Source: SZUA-365 sp049663345 (GTDB lineage: Bacteria; Bacteroidota; Ignavibacteria; SZUA-365). From it: 64,000 nt of DNA. How positions within the stretch are numbered: the stretch's first letter is position 1; every line of letters starts with the position of its first letter. This document shows positions 35,835 to 44,705 of this stretch, piece by piece. Position numbers and translations under genes: made by a program. Where the stretch lies: the NCBI GenBank assembly GCA_049663345.1, contig JBATDG010000075.1, positions 1 through 64,000 on the forward strand. The letters run 5' to 3'. The notes beneath the pieces are model-generated. The model made no database searches. It was not told where the DNA came from and was given only the letters and a program-made list of their open reading frames with translations.

Positions 35835-38800
35835 CCCTCTCCGAATTGAGCATTAAGCGTCCGGTGCTGACAATTGTCCTCGCCATCGCCATAGTCATAT
35901 TCGGTGTCGTATCGTTCATATCCCTCGGGGTAAGGGAATATCCGAGCGTGGACCCTCCGATCATCACTGTCAGAACTGATTACACGGGAGCCAACGCACA
36001 GATCATCGAGGCACAGATCACCGAACCCCTCGAAGTGCAGATCAACAGAATCGACGGCATCAAAACGCTGTCCTCGGTCAGCTCCACCGGACGCAGCACC
36101 ATCCGTGTGGAGTTCGAACTTGGAATGGATCTGGACAATGCAGCGAATGATGTAAGGGACAGAGTGTCTCAGGCCGTGCGCTATCTTCCTCCGGATACTG
36201 ATCCGCCGATAGTCTCCAAGGCCGATGCCGATGCCCAGACCATCGTGACCATCACCCTGCAGAGCAGAAAGCGGTCCCTGCTCGCGCTTACCGATATAGC
36301 GCAGAACATTTTCGCTGAACGGCTGCAGACCATACCGGGAGTAAGCCAGGTCTCCATCTGGGGCAGCAAGCAATATGCCATGCGGCTGGTGCTGGACGTC
36401 GAACGAATGAATGCACTCAGTGTCAATCCCGTCGATGTGCGAAATGCACTTTCCGAGCAGAATATCGAACTCCCATCGGGACAGATTGAAGGCGACAGCC
36501 GCTATCTGACGATACAGACCTATGGCCGCCTGAATTCAGAGGAAGAATTCAACAACCTCGTCATTGCAGACAGGAACGGGACCATCATCAGGCTGAAGGA
36601 TATCGGCCGCGCGGAGCTGGGTGCGTTGAACGAAAAATCCATCATGCGCGGGAACAAGGGCATTCCCATGGTCGGCGTGGCCATACAGCCGCAGCCGGGT
36701 TCGAACTACATTGAGATCGTGGATGAAGTCTACCGCCGTGTGGAAATGCTGAAGAAGGAAATTCCACCCGATGTCATTATTGGTACCGGTCTCGATATTA
36801 CAGGCAGCATCCGTAAATCCATCAAGGACGTGCAGTCTACAATCATTGAGGCGTTCATACTGGTCGTCGGCATTATTTTCCTTTTTCTGCGAAACGTGCG
36901 GACAACACTCATCCCGATTATCGCCATCCCGATATCGCTGATCGGCGGCTTCATCTTCCTGTATGCATCCGGATTCTCGATCAATGTCCTTACGCTTCTG
37001 GGATTGCTGCTTGCCACCGGCATTGTGGTGGATGACGCCATTGTGATGATGGAGAATATTTATTCCAAGATTGAACAGGGAATGAATCCCATACAGGCGG
37101 CATTCAAGGGCTCCCGCCAGGTGTTCTTTGCGATCATTTCCACAACGATCACATTGATCTGCGTATTTCTTCCGATATTTTTCATGTTCGGACTCACTGG
37201 AAGGCTGTTCAGAGAATTCGCCATGGTCGTGGCAGGTGCGATCATCATCTCCATGTTCATATCGCTGACGCTGACCGTAACGATGTGTTCCCGCATGCTG
37301 AAGCCGAACGACAGGGAATACCCCTGGCTGCGGCAGGTCCACAAGCCCATCGATTACATCATCGCCAGATATCCGGCTTGGCTGACTTCATTCATGAGGG
37401 TCCGGCATCTGGCAATCCCGATCGTTATTGCCTCGGCAGTCATCATCGGGGTGCTGATGGTCACGATGCAGACGGAACTGGCTCCCCTCGATGACAAGAG
37501 TGCCATACGCCTGATGTCGACCGCGCCCGAGGGAACTTCATTTTCGATGATGGACGAGTATCACAGAAAAATCATTCAGCTTGTCGACTCCTTGCCGGAA
37601 AAGGAAAATCTCGTTGCGGTGACTGCGCCGGGCTTCGGCGCCGCCGGTTCTACCAATTCGGGCTTCATACGCATCATGATGAAATCACCCGGGCAGAGAG
37701 ACAAGACGCAAATGGATCTGGCGGTGGAGCTGAATCAAAGGTTCAAAGTTTACAGCATGGCGCAGACCTACGCTATCCAGGATCCAACCATCGCCGGGTC
37801 CGGCGGAGGCAGAGCCGGATTGCCTGTACAGTATGTGCTTCAGGCGACCGATTTGAAAAAGCTGGAACGGTATATACCTGAATTCATGCAGGCGGCGAAA
37901 GATAATCCCGCCTTCGATGTTGTCGATATCGATCTTCGCTTTACGAGACCTGAACTGATCATCGACATCGATCGCGACAAGGCCTTCGATCTGGGCATCA
38001 GCGTCAAGGACATTGCCGAAATTCTCCAGACCTATTTCAGTGAACAGAGAATCGGCTACTTCATAAAGGATGGGAAGCAGTATTTCGTGCTCGCGCTTGC
38101 GGAGGAGGCTCAGCGACGCAAGCCGGAGGATATTACCAACATACAGATCAGATCCTCCTCCGGAGAAATGATCTCACTCGGTAATCTGGTGACTCTCAAG
38201 CATGAGAGCCTCCCTCCGCAGCTGCTTCGCTATAACAGATATTCCTCCGCCACGATATCCGCTTCTCCCGCTCCCGGGTATACCCTGGGCGACGGTATTG
38301 CCGCCATGGATGAAATAGCGGCCAAGGTTCTGGACGAGACCTTCCTCACATCGCTTGCCGGTACTTCCGCCGATTTCGCTGAAAGTTCATCCAACCTGCT
38401 GCTGGTTTTTCTCTTTGCCCTGGTACTCATTTATCTCACCCTGGCTGCACAGTTCGAAAGTTTCCGGGATCCGCTCACCGTCATGATCACCGTACCGCTC
38501 GCGCTTGCCGGCGCCCTGCTGTCGCTCTGGCTATTCGGACAGACGCTGAACATCTTCAGCGAAATCGGAATTATTGTGCTGGTGGGCATCGTCACCAAGA
38601 ACGGAATTCTGATCGTGGAATTTGCCAATCAGAAGCGGCTGGAGGGAGAAGATGTCATGTCCGCGGCGATCAATGCCTCCGTCGACCGCATCCGTCCAAT
38701 CCTGATGACGAGCCTGGCCACAGTGCTCGGCGCGGTACCGGTCGCGATTTCATTCGACGGTACGGCGAACAGCCGCGTACCCATGGGCATCGTTATCATC

Positions 38801-38905
38801 GGCGGCCTGTTGTTTTCGCTTGTGCTGACGCTCTTCGTCATTCCCGCATTGTATACATACATCGCGAGAAAGAGTGCACCGGTGACTATTGTTGAAGAGA
38901 TGTAG
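35831..38905 (+). CDS. RND-family multidrug efflux permease (HAE1/AcrB type)
   Basis: 1024 residues from a GTG that overlaps the adaptor stop. The N-terminus (LSIKRPVLTIVLAIAIVIFG) is the typical first helix. Two large periplasmic loops flank helices 2-6, and GIVVDDAIVMMENI carries the paired Asp proton-relay residues. GIVTKNGILIVEFANQ supplies the conserved Lys of helix 10. The C-terminal RPILMTSLATVLGAVP is also diagnostic. It is a proton-driven exporter of hydrophobic compounds working with the lipoprotein adaptor. Substrates cannot be read from the sequence. A hairpin of the CAGCGCC family follows 60 bases after the stop. Confidence 0.95.
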   Translation: MTLSELSIKRPVLTIVLAIAIVIFGVVSFISLGVREYPSVDPPIITVRTDYTGANAQIIEAQITEPLEVQINRIDGIKTLSSVSSTGRSTIRVEFELGMDLDNAANDVRDRVSQAVRYLPPDTDPPIVSKADADAQTIVTITLQSRKRSLLALTDIAQNIFAERLQTIPGVSQVSIWGSKQYAMRLVLDVERMNALSVNPVDVRNALSEQNIELPSGQIEGDSRYLTIQTYGRLNSEEEFNNLVIADRNGTIIRLKDIGRAELGALNEKSIMRGNKGIPMVGVAIQPQPGSNYIEIVDEVYRRVEMLKKEIPPDVIIGTGLDITGSIRKSIKDVQSTIIEAFILVVGIIFLFLRNVRTTLIPIIAIPISLIGGFIFLYASGFSINVLTLLGLLLATGIVVDDAIVMMENIYSKIEQGMNPIQAAFKGSRQVFFAIISTTITLICVFLPIFFMFGLTGRLFREFAMVVAGAIIISMFISLTLTVTMCSRMLKPNDREYPWLRQVHKPIDYIIARYPAWLTSFMRVRHLAIPIVIASAVIIGVLMVTMQTELAPLDDKSAIRLMSTAPEGTSFSMMDEYHRKIIQLVDSLPEKENLVAVTAPGFGAAGSTNSGFIRIMMKSPGQRDKTQMDLAVELNQRFKVYSMAQTYAIQDPTIAGSGGGRAGLPVQYVLQATDLKKLERYIPEFMQAAKDNPAFDVVDIDLRFTRPELIIDIDRDKAFDLGISVKDIAEILQTYFSEQRIGYFIKDGKQYFVLALAEEAQRRKPEDITNIQIRSSSGEMISLGNLVTLKHESLPPQLLRYNRYSSATISASPAPGYTLGDGIAAMDEIAAKVLDETFLTSLAGTSADFAESSSNLLLVFLFALVLIYLTLAAQFESFRDPLTVMITVPLALAGALLSLWLFGQTLNIFSEIGIIVLVGIVTKNGILIVEFANQKRLEGEDVMSAAINASVDRIRPILMTSLATVLGAVPVAISFDGTANSRVPMGIVIIGGLLFSLVLTLFVIPALYTYIARKSAPVTIVEEM

Positions 38906-38966
38906 ATAGCTGGCGGCAATTACTTCGCGGACTTCCACTCCGGCTATGAAGAATCACGTACCAACG

Positions 38967-38999
38967 CACAGCGCCCCAGACGATATCCGGGGCGCTGTG
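38967..38999. terminator. Hairpin of the CAGCGCC family
   Basis: Perfect 11-bp stem (CACAGCGCCCC with GGGGCGCTGTG), 11-base loop. It lies between the convergent RND permease and T9SS genes. No T-run follows on either strand, so classical intrinsic termination is doubtful. Confidence 0.55.
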
Positions 39000-39022
39000 G
39001 TATTCGGGATAGCCGTGCAGTT

Positions 39023-39823
39023 CTAATGCCGTATAAGCACCTTCCCGGATTTTCGGCCGCTCTTGTTCTCCGCGACCAGGAAATACAGCCCCGACGGTAC
39101 CTCCGCAATTCTCACCCGCATGCTGTGATTACCTGTTTGCAGCATGAGGTCCTGTGCGATGATCATCACTACGCGTCCGGAAATGTCAAAGAGCCTGAGA
39201 CTGGTCGCGCTGGCCTCACCAAGCATGAGACGAATCGTGAATGATTCATCAGCCGGAGAGGGGTAGCCCTCCACCGAAAATAAGGGCAGGGGTTGTTCAA
39301 GCAGAACCTCTACTTCGGGAGAGTACTCGTGCTTGCCGTCGAGATCGATTTGCTTGAGCCGGTACCGAAGCCGACGACAAGATGCAGCGAGCCCTTCGAG
39401 AACGTCGGTGAATGCATAGGATTTCGTCCCTGTCGTGCTGCCGCTGCCCGGTGTGAAACCGAGGGTTGACCAGGTACCGCTTTCCGCCTTCCGCTGTACT
39501 TCGAAGCCGTAATTGCGCGTCTCGGTCTCCGTTGTCCACGAGAGGACAACGACGTCATTCTGCAGCGCGGCGGAGAACAACATCAGCTCGACGGGAGTCA
39601 CCGCTGTTCCAGCACAGATGCCTGCAGGATCGGCGAGCGTGAGTGTGCCGTAGCCGGGATTGTTTGCGAAAATGCGGTCAGCGCATATCTGTGCATTTAA
39701 GGGCACGCTTATCGAAGCAGTTGTCGGAATGGCGATGTCGCCCCGCTGCGCGGAAAGCAAAGCGGGGAGGAGCATTCCGATCAGGAGGAAATGAAAACCC
39801 GGAAGCATGATGCGCGGTTTCAA
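39023..39823 (-). CDS. Small T9SS-sorted secreted protein
   Basis: 266 residues. A signal peptide (about 1-25, ending LLSAQ) is followed by a short unique region. The next part is a fibronectin-like stretch (VVLSWTTETETRNYGFEVQRK and LRYRLKQIDLDGKHEYSPEVEV) common just before T9SS sorting domains. The C-terminal domain runs from YPSPADESFTIRL to VLIRH. The gene overlaps the upstream YadA-head/S74 gene by four bases and is probably translated with it. It may anchor or export a partner at the cell surface; this is inference from the coupling. Confidence 0.8.
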   Translation of the reverse strand: MKPRIMLPGFHFLLIGMLLPALLSAQRGDIAIPTTASISVPLNAQICADRIFANNPGYGTLTLADPAGICAGTAVTPVELMLFSAALQNDVVVLSWTTETETRNYGFEVQRKAESGTWSTLGFTPGSGSTTGTKSYAFTDVLEGLAASCRRLRYRLKQIDLDGKHEYSPEVEVLLEQPLPLFSVEGYPSPADESFTIRLMLGEASATSLRLFDISGRVVMIIAQDLMLQTGNHSMRVRIAEVPSGLYFLVAENKSGRKSGKVLIRH

Positions 39824-41562
39824 TGATTTCCCTCCGGCGTTTGCAGCTGTGCCTGACGCAGCTCGGTTGTCGGCGTTTGCTGCAGATCGCGAACAAGCTT
39901 CGCGAGATCGGTGTAGCGGCGATCGTTCTCGCGCTGCAACTGAGTGAGACGATCCTCATTTACTGCTTGCTGGGCGGCGAGCTGTGTACGGTACTCGGCG
40001 ACCTGATCGCGCAGGTCAGTGATTTGTCCTTTCAGATCCGCATTGGATTCGCGTTCGGTCTTCAATTGTACGTTCAATTCCTGCACGGCATTGACCATGG
40101 CCACATTGATCGCATGCATGTTGAATTCCAGGTAGCCGTCTGTCCCTTCAGAGACGCATTCCGGGAAGACCGTCTGCACTTCCTGTGCGACGAAGCCGAT
40201 TTCCTGTGTGGTGTAAGGAAGCCTGCGAGGGTTGTCCTTCTTATAGTGAAAACGGATGCTGCGGAGTTGGATAATATCCGACAATCCCTTCGCGTAGCTG
40301 CCATCGACGTTTTTCAGACGGGCGTCCGAGGAGTTGGTCCATGACCCGCCGCCCGGCTTGTAGGCCTGCCCGGTGATCTCCAGATTTCCATTTCGCGCTA
40401 CGGAAAACACTTCGGTGGTAGAACTGCTGCCGGATGCAGCGGTAATGATCTTGGCTGTCGAGGAAACGCTTGTGTTGTATGCCCGAATTGTCGGGTTCGA
40501 ACTGCCCGAAGAATTCGCCTCGACGGCATTGCCGTTGTTCGCCGTAACGACCAGGGCGTCGCTGGAATTGCTGATGCTGGAAGTGACGGCACGAATGCAA
40601 TCCTTGGTAGAGCTGGTATTGTCAATATGGAAATATGCGGCATCATCGCTGCCAACTTCCTGTATCTCCAGTCCTGCAGTGGGGGTGGCAGTACCGATAC
40701 CGACATTCCCGTTTTTGAGCACCGTCATTGCATTCACTCGAGCGCTACTACTTGTTCCAATGCCGATTTCAAATATCGGCTCAGTGCCCACCCAGCTTCC
40801 GGCTGTACCGCCGCCGACATTGTACTGACCGAGTGCGAAGCATGAGTGGGATTCCGCGCGAGCGTGATTTCCGGTGGCGGTTGAACCTACGCCACTGGCG
40901 AGCGCAGATAGTCCCATAGCATTAGAACCTGCCCCAGAGGCGACAGAATATTCTCCAACTGCGAACGTGTAGTATCCGCTGGCTTTTGTATCTCTTCCCA
41001 TCGCGACAGAATTGAGGCCAATGTAGGCATCATCCCATTCCCAATATTCGATGGAGCCAGCTCTAAACGCTGCCTTCCCAGGGTAGAACATCATACGCGT
41101 GCCGTTCCCCGAGGCCGGGATGGTAGGGGAACCAGGGAGGCCTCCCTCCACAACAAACCCGCCGTTGCCCTGTACCACAACCGCGCCTGCGTCGGCGGTG
41201 ATCGTGCGACCGGCTCCCGCGCCTCCCTGATCGTATGCCTGATCAAGGGTCACTCCTCCTGTTGAGGGAGTTGTCCATGTCGCCAGCCCGTTCGCATCGG
41301 AAGTAAGCACCTTCCCGAGTCCGGGCGTACCACCGCTCATCTTCAGTTGGCCGTTCACATCCAGCACTGTACTCGGGGTAACTGTTCCTATGCCGACTTT
41401 CCCGTCCCCGCGTATGGTGAAGATCGGCGTCCCCGCAGCGGTCTTCACAGTAAAGCCCTGTGCTGCGCTGCTGCCGGAGAGAGTGGATTCAATGTCCTGC
41501 GAAAGGGTCTGAACCGTGGTTAACAGACTGAGGATGAAAACGAACAATGTATTTCGCATCAT
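39820..41562 (-). CDS. YadA-head-like fibre protein with C-terminal S74 chaperone domain
   Basis: 580 residues from the ATG at 41562, with GGAG 7 bases upstream. A signal peptide (1-22) precedes GKVGIGTVTPSTVLDVNG, a common fibre stalk motif. At about 185-250 there are left-handed-roll head repeats of the YadA type (SVAMGRDTKASG, YSVASGAGSNAMG, ALASGVGSTATG). The C-terminus has DARLKNVDGSYAKGL, IGFVAQEVQ and an S74/tail-fibre chaperone core, then a coiled coil rich in Gln, Glu and Arg. S74 domains drive trimer assembly and usually cut themselves off. It has no T9SS domain of its own. Presumably a trimeric surface fibre, co-expressed with the T9SS protein that follows. Confidence 0.85.
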   Translation of the reverse strand: MMRNTLFVFILSLLTTVQTLSQDIESTLSGSSAAQGFTVKTAAGTPIFTIRGDGKVGIGTVTPSTVLDVNGQLKMSGGTPGLGKVLTSDANGLATWTTPSTGGVTLDQAYDQGGAGAGRTITADAGAVVVQGNGGFVVEGGLPGSPTIPASGNGTRMMFYPGKAAFRAGSIEYWEWDDAYIGLNSVAMGRDTKASGYYTFAVGEYSVASGAGSNAMGLSALASGVGSTATGNHARAESHSCFALGQYNVGGGTAGSWVGTEPIFEIGIGTSSSARVNAMTVLKNGNVGIGTATPTAGLEIQEVGSDDAAYFHIDNTSSTKDCIRAVTSSISNSSDALVVTANNGNAVEANSSGSSNPTIRAYNTSVSSTAKIITAASGSSSTTEVFSVARNGNLEITGQAYKPGGGSWTNSSDARLKNVDGSYAKGLSDIIQLRSIRFHYKKDNPRRLPYTTQEIGFVAQEVQTVFPECVSEGTDGYLEFNMHAINVAMVNAVQELNVQLKTERESNADLKGQITDLRDQVAEYRTQLAAQQAVNEDRLTQLQRENDRRYTDLAKLVRDLQQTPTTELRQAQLQTPEGNH

Positions 41563-41623
41563 AGCCGATCTCCATGAAATGATGACAAGACGGATAAAGT
41601 ATGGGGTAATTATGATATAGGAT

Positions 41624-41652
41624 AAAATATTGCGCGGGAGATACTAAGTCAA
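41624..41652 (-). promoter_or_regulatory. Promoter of the S74 fibre operon
   Basis: On the minus strand TTGACT, a 17-base spacer and TATTTT. The -35 hexamer is the same as in the secD and mraZ promoters. The leader to the ATG at 41562 is about 55 bases. The rest of the 383-base gap to 41945 holds only the hairpin listed at 41869. Confidence 0.6.
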
Positions 41653-41868
41653 ATCCGGTCAGGTTGTTCAGGGAGCTGCGTAATTGCAGTACAAGGAAGG
41701 AAGCACTGGCCACATCGCATTGATTCATACCCCGTCTCAGGATTGCGCTCGCTCGGATGGAAGTGGTCAGTTACGCACACGGGATACTCCACGCCCCGGA
41801 GATCTGTGCGCCAGCATCGGTTTCATTTCCCTGATCCTTGCAATCTGGCGTCGTCGAGGCATCACATT

Positions 41869-41913
41869 ACGCACAACGCCCGGTCCCTCACGTGGAGAAC
41901 GGGCGCTGTGCGT
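41869..41913. terminator. Hairpin of the CAGCGCC family after the first FISUMP gene
   Basis: A 14-bp stem with one mismatch (ACGCACAACGCCCG with CGGGCGCTGTGCGT) and a 17-base loop containing CCCTCACGTGG. That loop motif is repeated in the hairpin at 43311. On the minus strand it lies 33 bases after the stop codon of the FISUMP gene. Confidence 0.55.
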
Positions 41914-41945
41914 TATGTGCGCAATCGTTTTTGAGAATGCAGCTG

Positions 41946-42947
41946 CTATTGGTTATCCTGAATACAACGAACGGACAACCCCATCCATTTAGGAAGTTGG
42001 TTTTGGTAGGTGTTAGCGTAATAACTGACTACCATTCGCATCCATCCCCTGGTATTGTCGTATTCGGATTCCGTCGAAGCCCACCAGGTGCCAGCGCTGC
42101 GGTAGCCATACATATTGCCGTCGGTTCCTATGTAGCCGCCCGGGAGCGCGGTGAACCCGGTTGAATTTGTCGCTCCGAGATTCGGGCTTCCCCAGAGACT
42201 TGTCCCCTGCTCTTTCAGTTTTCCACCTTCATCGGTACCGAAGTATGCATAGCCGTATCCGTCTGCAGCGGTCGGCGACATGCCGAGGAAAATAAAGAGC
42301 TGTTTCCATTCGGGATTGCTTGCAACATGCCAGCCATCAGGCGCCAATCCTCGCGTATCGTTGACCGCGTACCAGTTGTACAGCTTTCCATAAATGGTGC
42401 CCAGAACGGGGTCATTGTTTGGGTACCGCCATGCGCCCGTTGATAAATTTGCCCACGTAGTCGGATCCGTCACCTGCGGAATCTGATCGTTGTTACGGTA
42501 ATGGTCAACGTTGAGATTGGCGCCAGCCCATACCTGCGTTCCGATCGTCACTGGAGTGCAGGGTGACAGTGTGAAGTTCACCGCGTTGCTGGACTTATTC
42601 TTCAGCTTTACGGTCACTGTGCCCGCACCGGCTGCGGCACCTGAAGGCACAAGTACGGTGATCACAGTATTCGACCAGCTGATATATACGGAAGCAGTGA
42701 TCCCCTTGATGATCACGCTGCTGGTTGAAAGTTTTGAAGTCCCAAACCCTGTACCGGTGATGGTCAGTACATCACCAATTTCTGCCGCCGTAGGAGCAAT
42801 TGAGGAGATGTCAGCCCGGCTGGCGGCCGCAGCTTTCATCAATCCATCACCCTCAGCGTCAGGTCCGCTCACTTGCTCCTGCTCACTGCAGGAGATGAGT
42901 GCCACGGCAAATACTAATGCCATCAGTAGTCGAAAAGAATTCTTCAC
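41946..42947 (-). CDS. TIG-FISUMP lipoprotein, copy 1
   Basis: 333 residues from a GTG at 42947, chosen because GGAGG lies 5 bases upstream and a lipoprotein signal begins at once (VKNSFRLLMALVFAVALISC, Cys 20). An IPT/TIG domain follows (ISSIAPTAAEIGDVLTITGTG). The C-terminal two thirds form a FISUMP domain (IGTQVWAGANLNVDHYRNND, YNWYAVNDTRGLAPDGWHVAS, TNSTGFTALPGGY, and the closing LSVRCI). FISUMP is a Fibrobacter succinogenes major paralogous domain, known from surface proteins of FCB bacteria and of unknown activity. A paralogue follows upstream on the same strand with the same start context. Confidence 0.85.
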   Translation of the reverse strand: MKNSFRLLMALVFAVALISCSEQEQVSGPDAEGDGLMKAAAASRADISSIAPTAAEIGDVLTITGTGFGTSKLSTSSVIIKGITASVYISWSNTVITVLVPSGAAAGAGTVTVKLKNKSSNAVNFTLSPCTPVTIGTQVWAGANLNVDHYRNNDQIPQVTDPTTWANLSTGAWRYPNNDPVLGTIYGKLYNWYAVNDTRGLAPDGWHVASNPEWKQLFIFLGMSPTAADGYGYAYFGTDEGGKLKEQGTSLWGSPNLGATNSTGFTALPGGYIGTDGNMYGYRSAGTWWASTESEYDNTRGWMRMVVSYYANTYQNQLPKWMGLSVRCIQDNQ

Positions 42948-43380
42948 GATGTCCTCCGGTGTTTGTATAGGATAGGAAGCGTTTGAATCAGACAGTTTGA
43001 TTGAAGGATTCAATACTTCGGGTGCTGCATGGTGGCGGCGACGTCAAGGAACAACGCAGTGGCATAGTGTGCGTCCGGGGTCGGGGATGAATTCCTGCCA
43101 GCTTTTCTGCGTTCACACAGGGGAGGCAGGTGTAAGGGCCTGGAAAGCGTTTGTTGATTGATGCTGACCCTTGTGAGTACCTACGTCAAACATCATCTGC
43201 AGAAATAACGGCGTTGTTTAGCCGAATAAATATAAATGCAGGGAATGAGCCAGTGCTCTGCAGCGTGCAGAGAGCCAGAAAGCTCCTTCGAGCTGAATTG
43301 CTCAAACGCACAGCGCCCGTTCCCTCACGTGGGGAACGGGCGCTGTCGTGAATTTTATTCAGCATGGCGGCAGGGGAGAA
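42948..43380. other. Gap between the two FISUMP genes, with a block shared with the other paralogue's upstream region
   Basis: No gene is seen. Bases about 43170-43235 resemble 44463-44535 upstream of the second paralogue: both contain ATCA(T/A)CTGCAGAAA, then GTTGT(T/G)TAGCCGAA and TAAA. This block and the hairpin at 43311 are the only structured elements. Confidence 0.55.
43311..43345. terminator. Hairpin of the CAGCGCC family after the second FISUMP gene
   Basis: Perfect 14-bp stem (CAGCGCCCGTTCCC with GGGAACGGGCGCTG) and a 7-base loop. It lies 35 bases after the stop of the FISUMP paralogue at 43381-44373. Its CCCTCACGTGG centre matches the hairpin at 41869. Confidence 0.6.
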
Positions 43381-44373
43381 TTACTGATTCTGCACACAGC
43401 GGACAGACATACCTCTTTCTTTGCCGATAGCCATTCTCAGAATTTGGGAACTGGCGTAGTGAACACCCCGATACCAGGCTGCACCCCCGGAAACATCATC
43501 TGTTGAAGTCCACCAGCCAGCATAGCTTCCAACGAAGTCGAAGATAGCACCAACTTTTCGAATCCCTCCTGGGAGCGCTGTAAAACCGGACGAATTCGTT
43601 GCACTTGCGTACGCCCATTGCCAGAGGCTCGTCCCCATCTCTTTCAGTTTGCTTCCTTCCGTCGTTCCAAAGTAACCTCCAGACATATCCGCCTCCGCTT
43701 GCGACATTCCCAGGTAAATGGAAAGCGCCTTATAGTCATTGTCCGAGGCAACGTGCCAGCCGGTAGGTGCGAGACCACGCCCATCATTGACCGCATACCA
43801 GTTATACAATCGCCCGTACAGCGGTTCCGTCGAAGCGTCATTGTTGTAATAACACCACGCGCCTGTAGTAAGACTGCCCCAGACCGTCGGGTCTGTCACT
43901 TCGGGAATATCGTCGCCATTGAGGTATTTGGTGACGCTCAGATTCGCGCCCATCCATATTTGTGTCCCGATTGTGACGGGCGTGGATTCGAGCACTGTGA
44001 AACTGACGGCATTGCTGGCGCTGGTTCCGGCGTTCACGATCAGCTGGCCGGAAGTGTTCGGGATCCCTCCCGAGGGCACGATCACCTCAATCGCATTTGG
44101 TTTCCAACTCGGGTATACGGTTGCCTGAATGCCATTGATCGTGACATAGTAGCTCGATCCTTTTTTTGTGCCAAACGAATTCCCTGTGATGGTGATCAGA
44201 TCTCCGATTTCTGCGGCGTTCGAGGAGATACTCGTGATGGCAGGACTAGATGCACCCTTTTGCAGTATGGTTGACTGATTGGCGTCCGGATCCGTGGGTG
44301 CATTCTGCTCACTGCATGAGATAAGCGCTACGGCAAATACCAATGCCGTCAGTAGTCGAAAATAATTCTTCAC
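43381..44373 (-). CDS. TIG-FISUMP lipoprotein, copy 2
   Basis: 330 residues from a GTG at 44373, with the same GGAGGA(C/T)ATCGTG start context as its neighbour. The signal VKNYFRLLTALVFAVALISC is nearly identical to that of copy 1. The TIG domain (ITSISSNAAEIGDLITITGNS) and the FISUMP domain (IGTQIWMGANLSVTKYLNGDD, YNWYAVNDGRGLAPTGWHVAS, TNSSGFTALPGG, MSVRCVQNQ) are intact. The two copies differ mostly in the linker and the C-terminal region. They are best read as a recent-to-moderate tandem duplication of a whole unit, including upstream block and 3' hairpin. Lipidation suggests a membrane-anchored surface or periplasmic protein. Confidence 0.85.
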   Translation of the reverse strand: MKNYFRLLTALVFAVALISCSEQNAPTDPDANQSTILQKGASSPAITSISSNAAEIGDLITITGNSFGTKKGSSYYVTINGIQATVYPSWKPNAIEVIVPSGGIPNTSGQLIVNAGTSASNAVSFTVLESTPVTIGTQIWMGANLSVTKYLNGDDIPEVTDPTVWGSLTTGAWCYYNNDASTEPLYGRLYNWYAVNDGRGLAPTGWHVASDNDYKALSIYLGMSQAEADMSGGYFGTTEGSKLKEMGTSLWQWAYASATNSSGFTALPGGIRKVGAIFDFVGSYAGWWTSTDDVSGGAAWYRGVHYASSQILRMAIGKERGMSVRCVQNQ

Positions 44374-44705
44374 GATATCCTCCGTGATTGTATGGAACAG
44401 GAGGCAATTGAACCAGGTCGTTGGTCCGCTTGATTCAATGCTGTTGATGGTTCGATGGTAACTCCTGAGAATACCAACGCCGATCATCAACTGCAGAAAA
44501 AAAAGTGTTGTGTAGCCGAAAAACCTTAAATAAAGTCAGGTGGGACGCAATTATTGACAATAATTCGGATTTGTAACGCTGATATTACTGCAGATCAGCT
44601 CCGGTGGAGGTACTCCTTCAATATGAGTCATCCACATACGTCACGGCTGCCCTGCTGATTTTTGCGGGCGCTGCGGGATTTATGAACACATTCAAGGAGC
44701 ACCCT
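44374..44705. other. Divergent intergenic region between FISUMP copy 2 and the beta-propeller gene
   Basis: No gene is seen. It contains the shared FISUMP upstream block (about 44463-44535) and a TTGACA at about 44551-44556 on the plus strand without a good -10 at the right distance. Promoters for both flanking genes are expected here but none is convincing. Confidence 0.4.
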
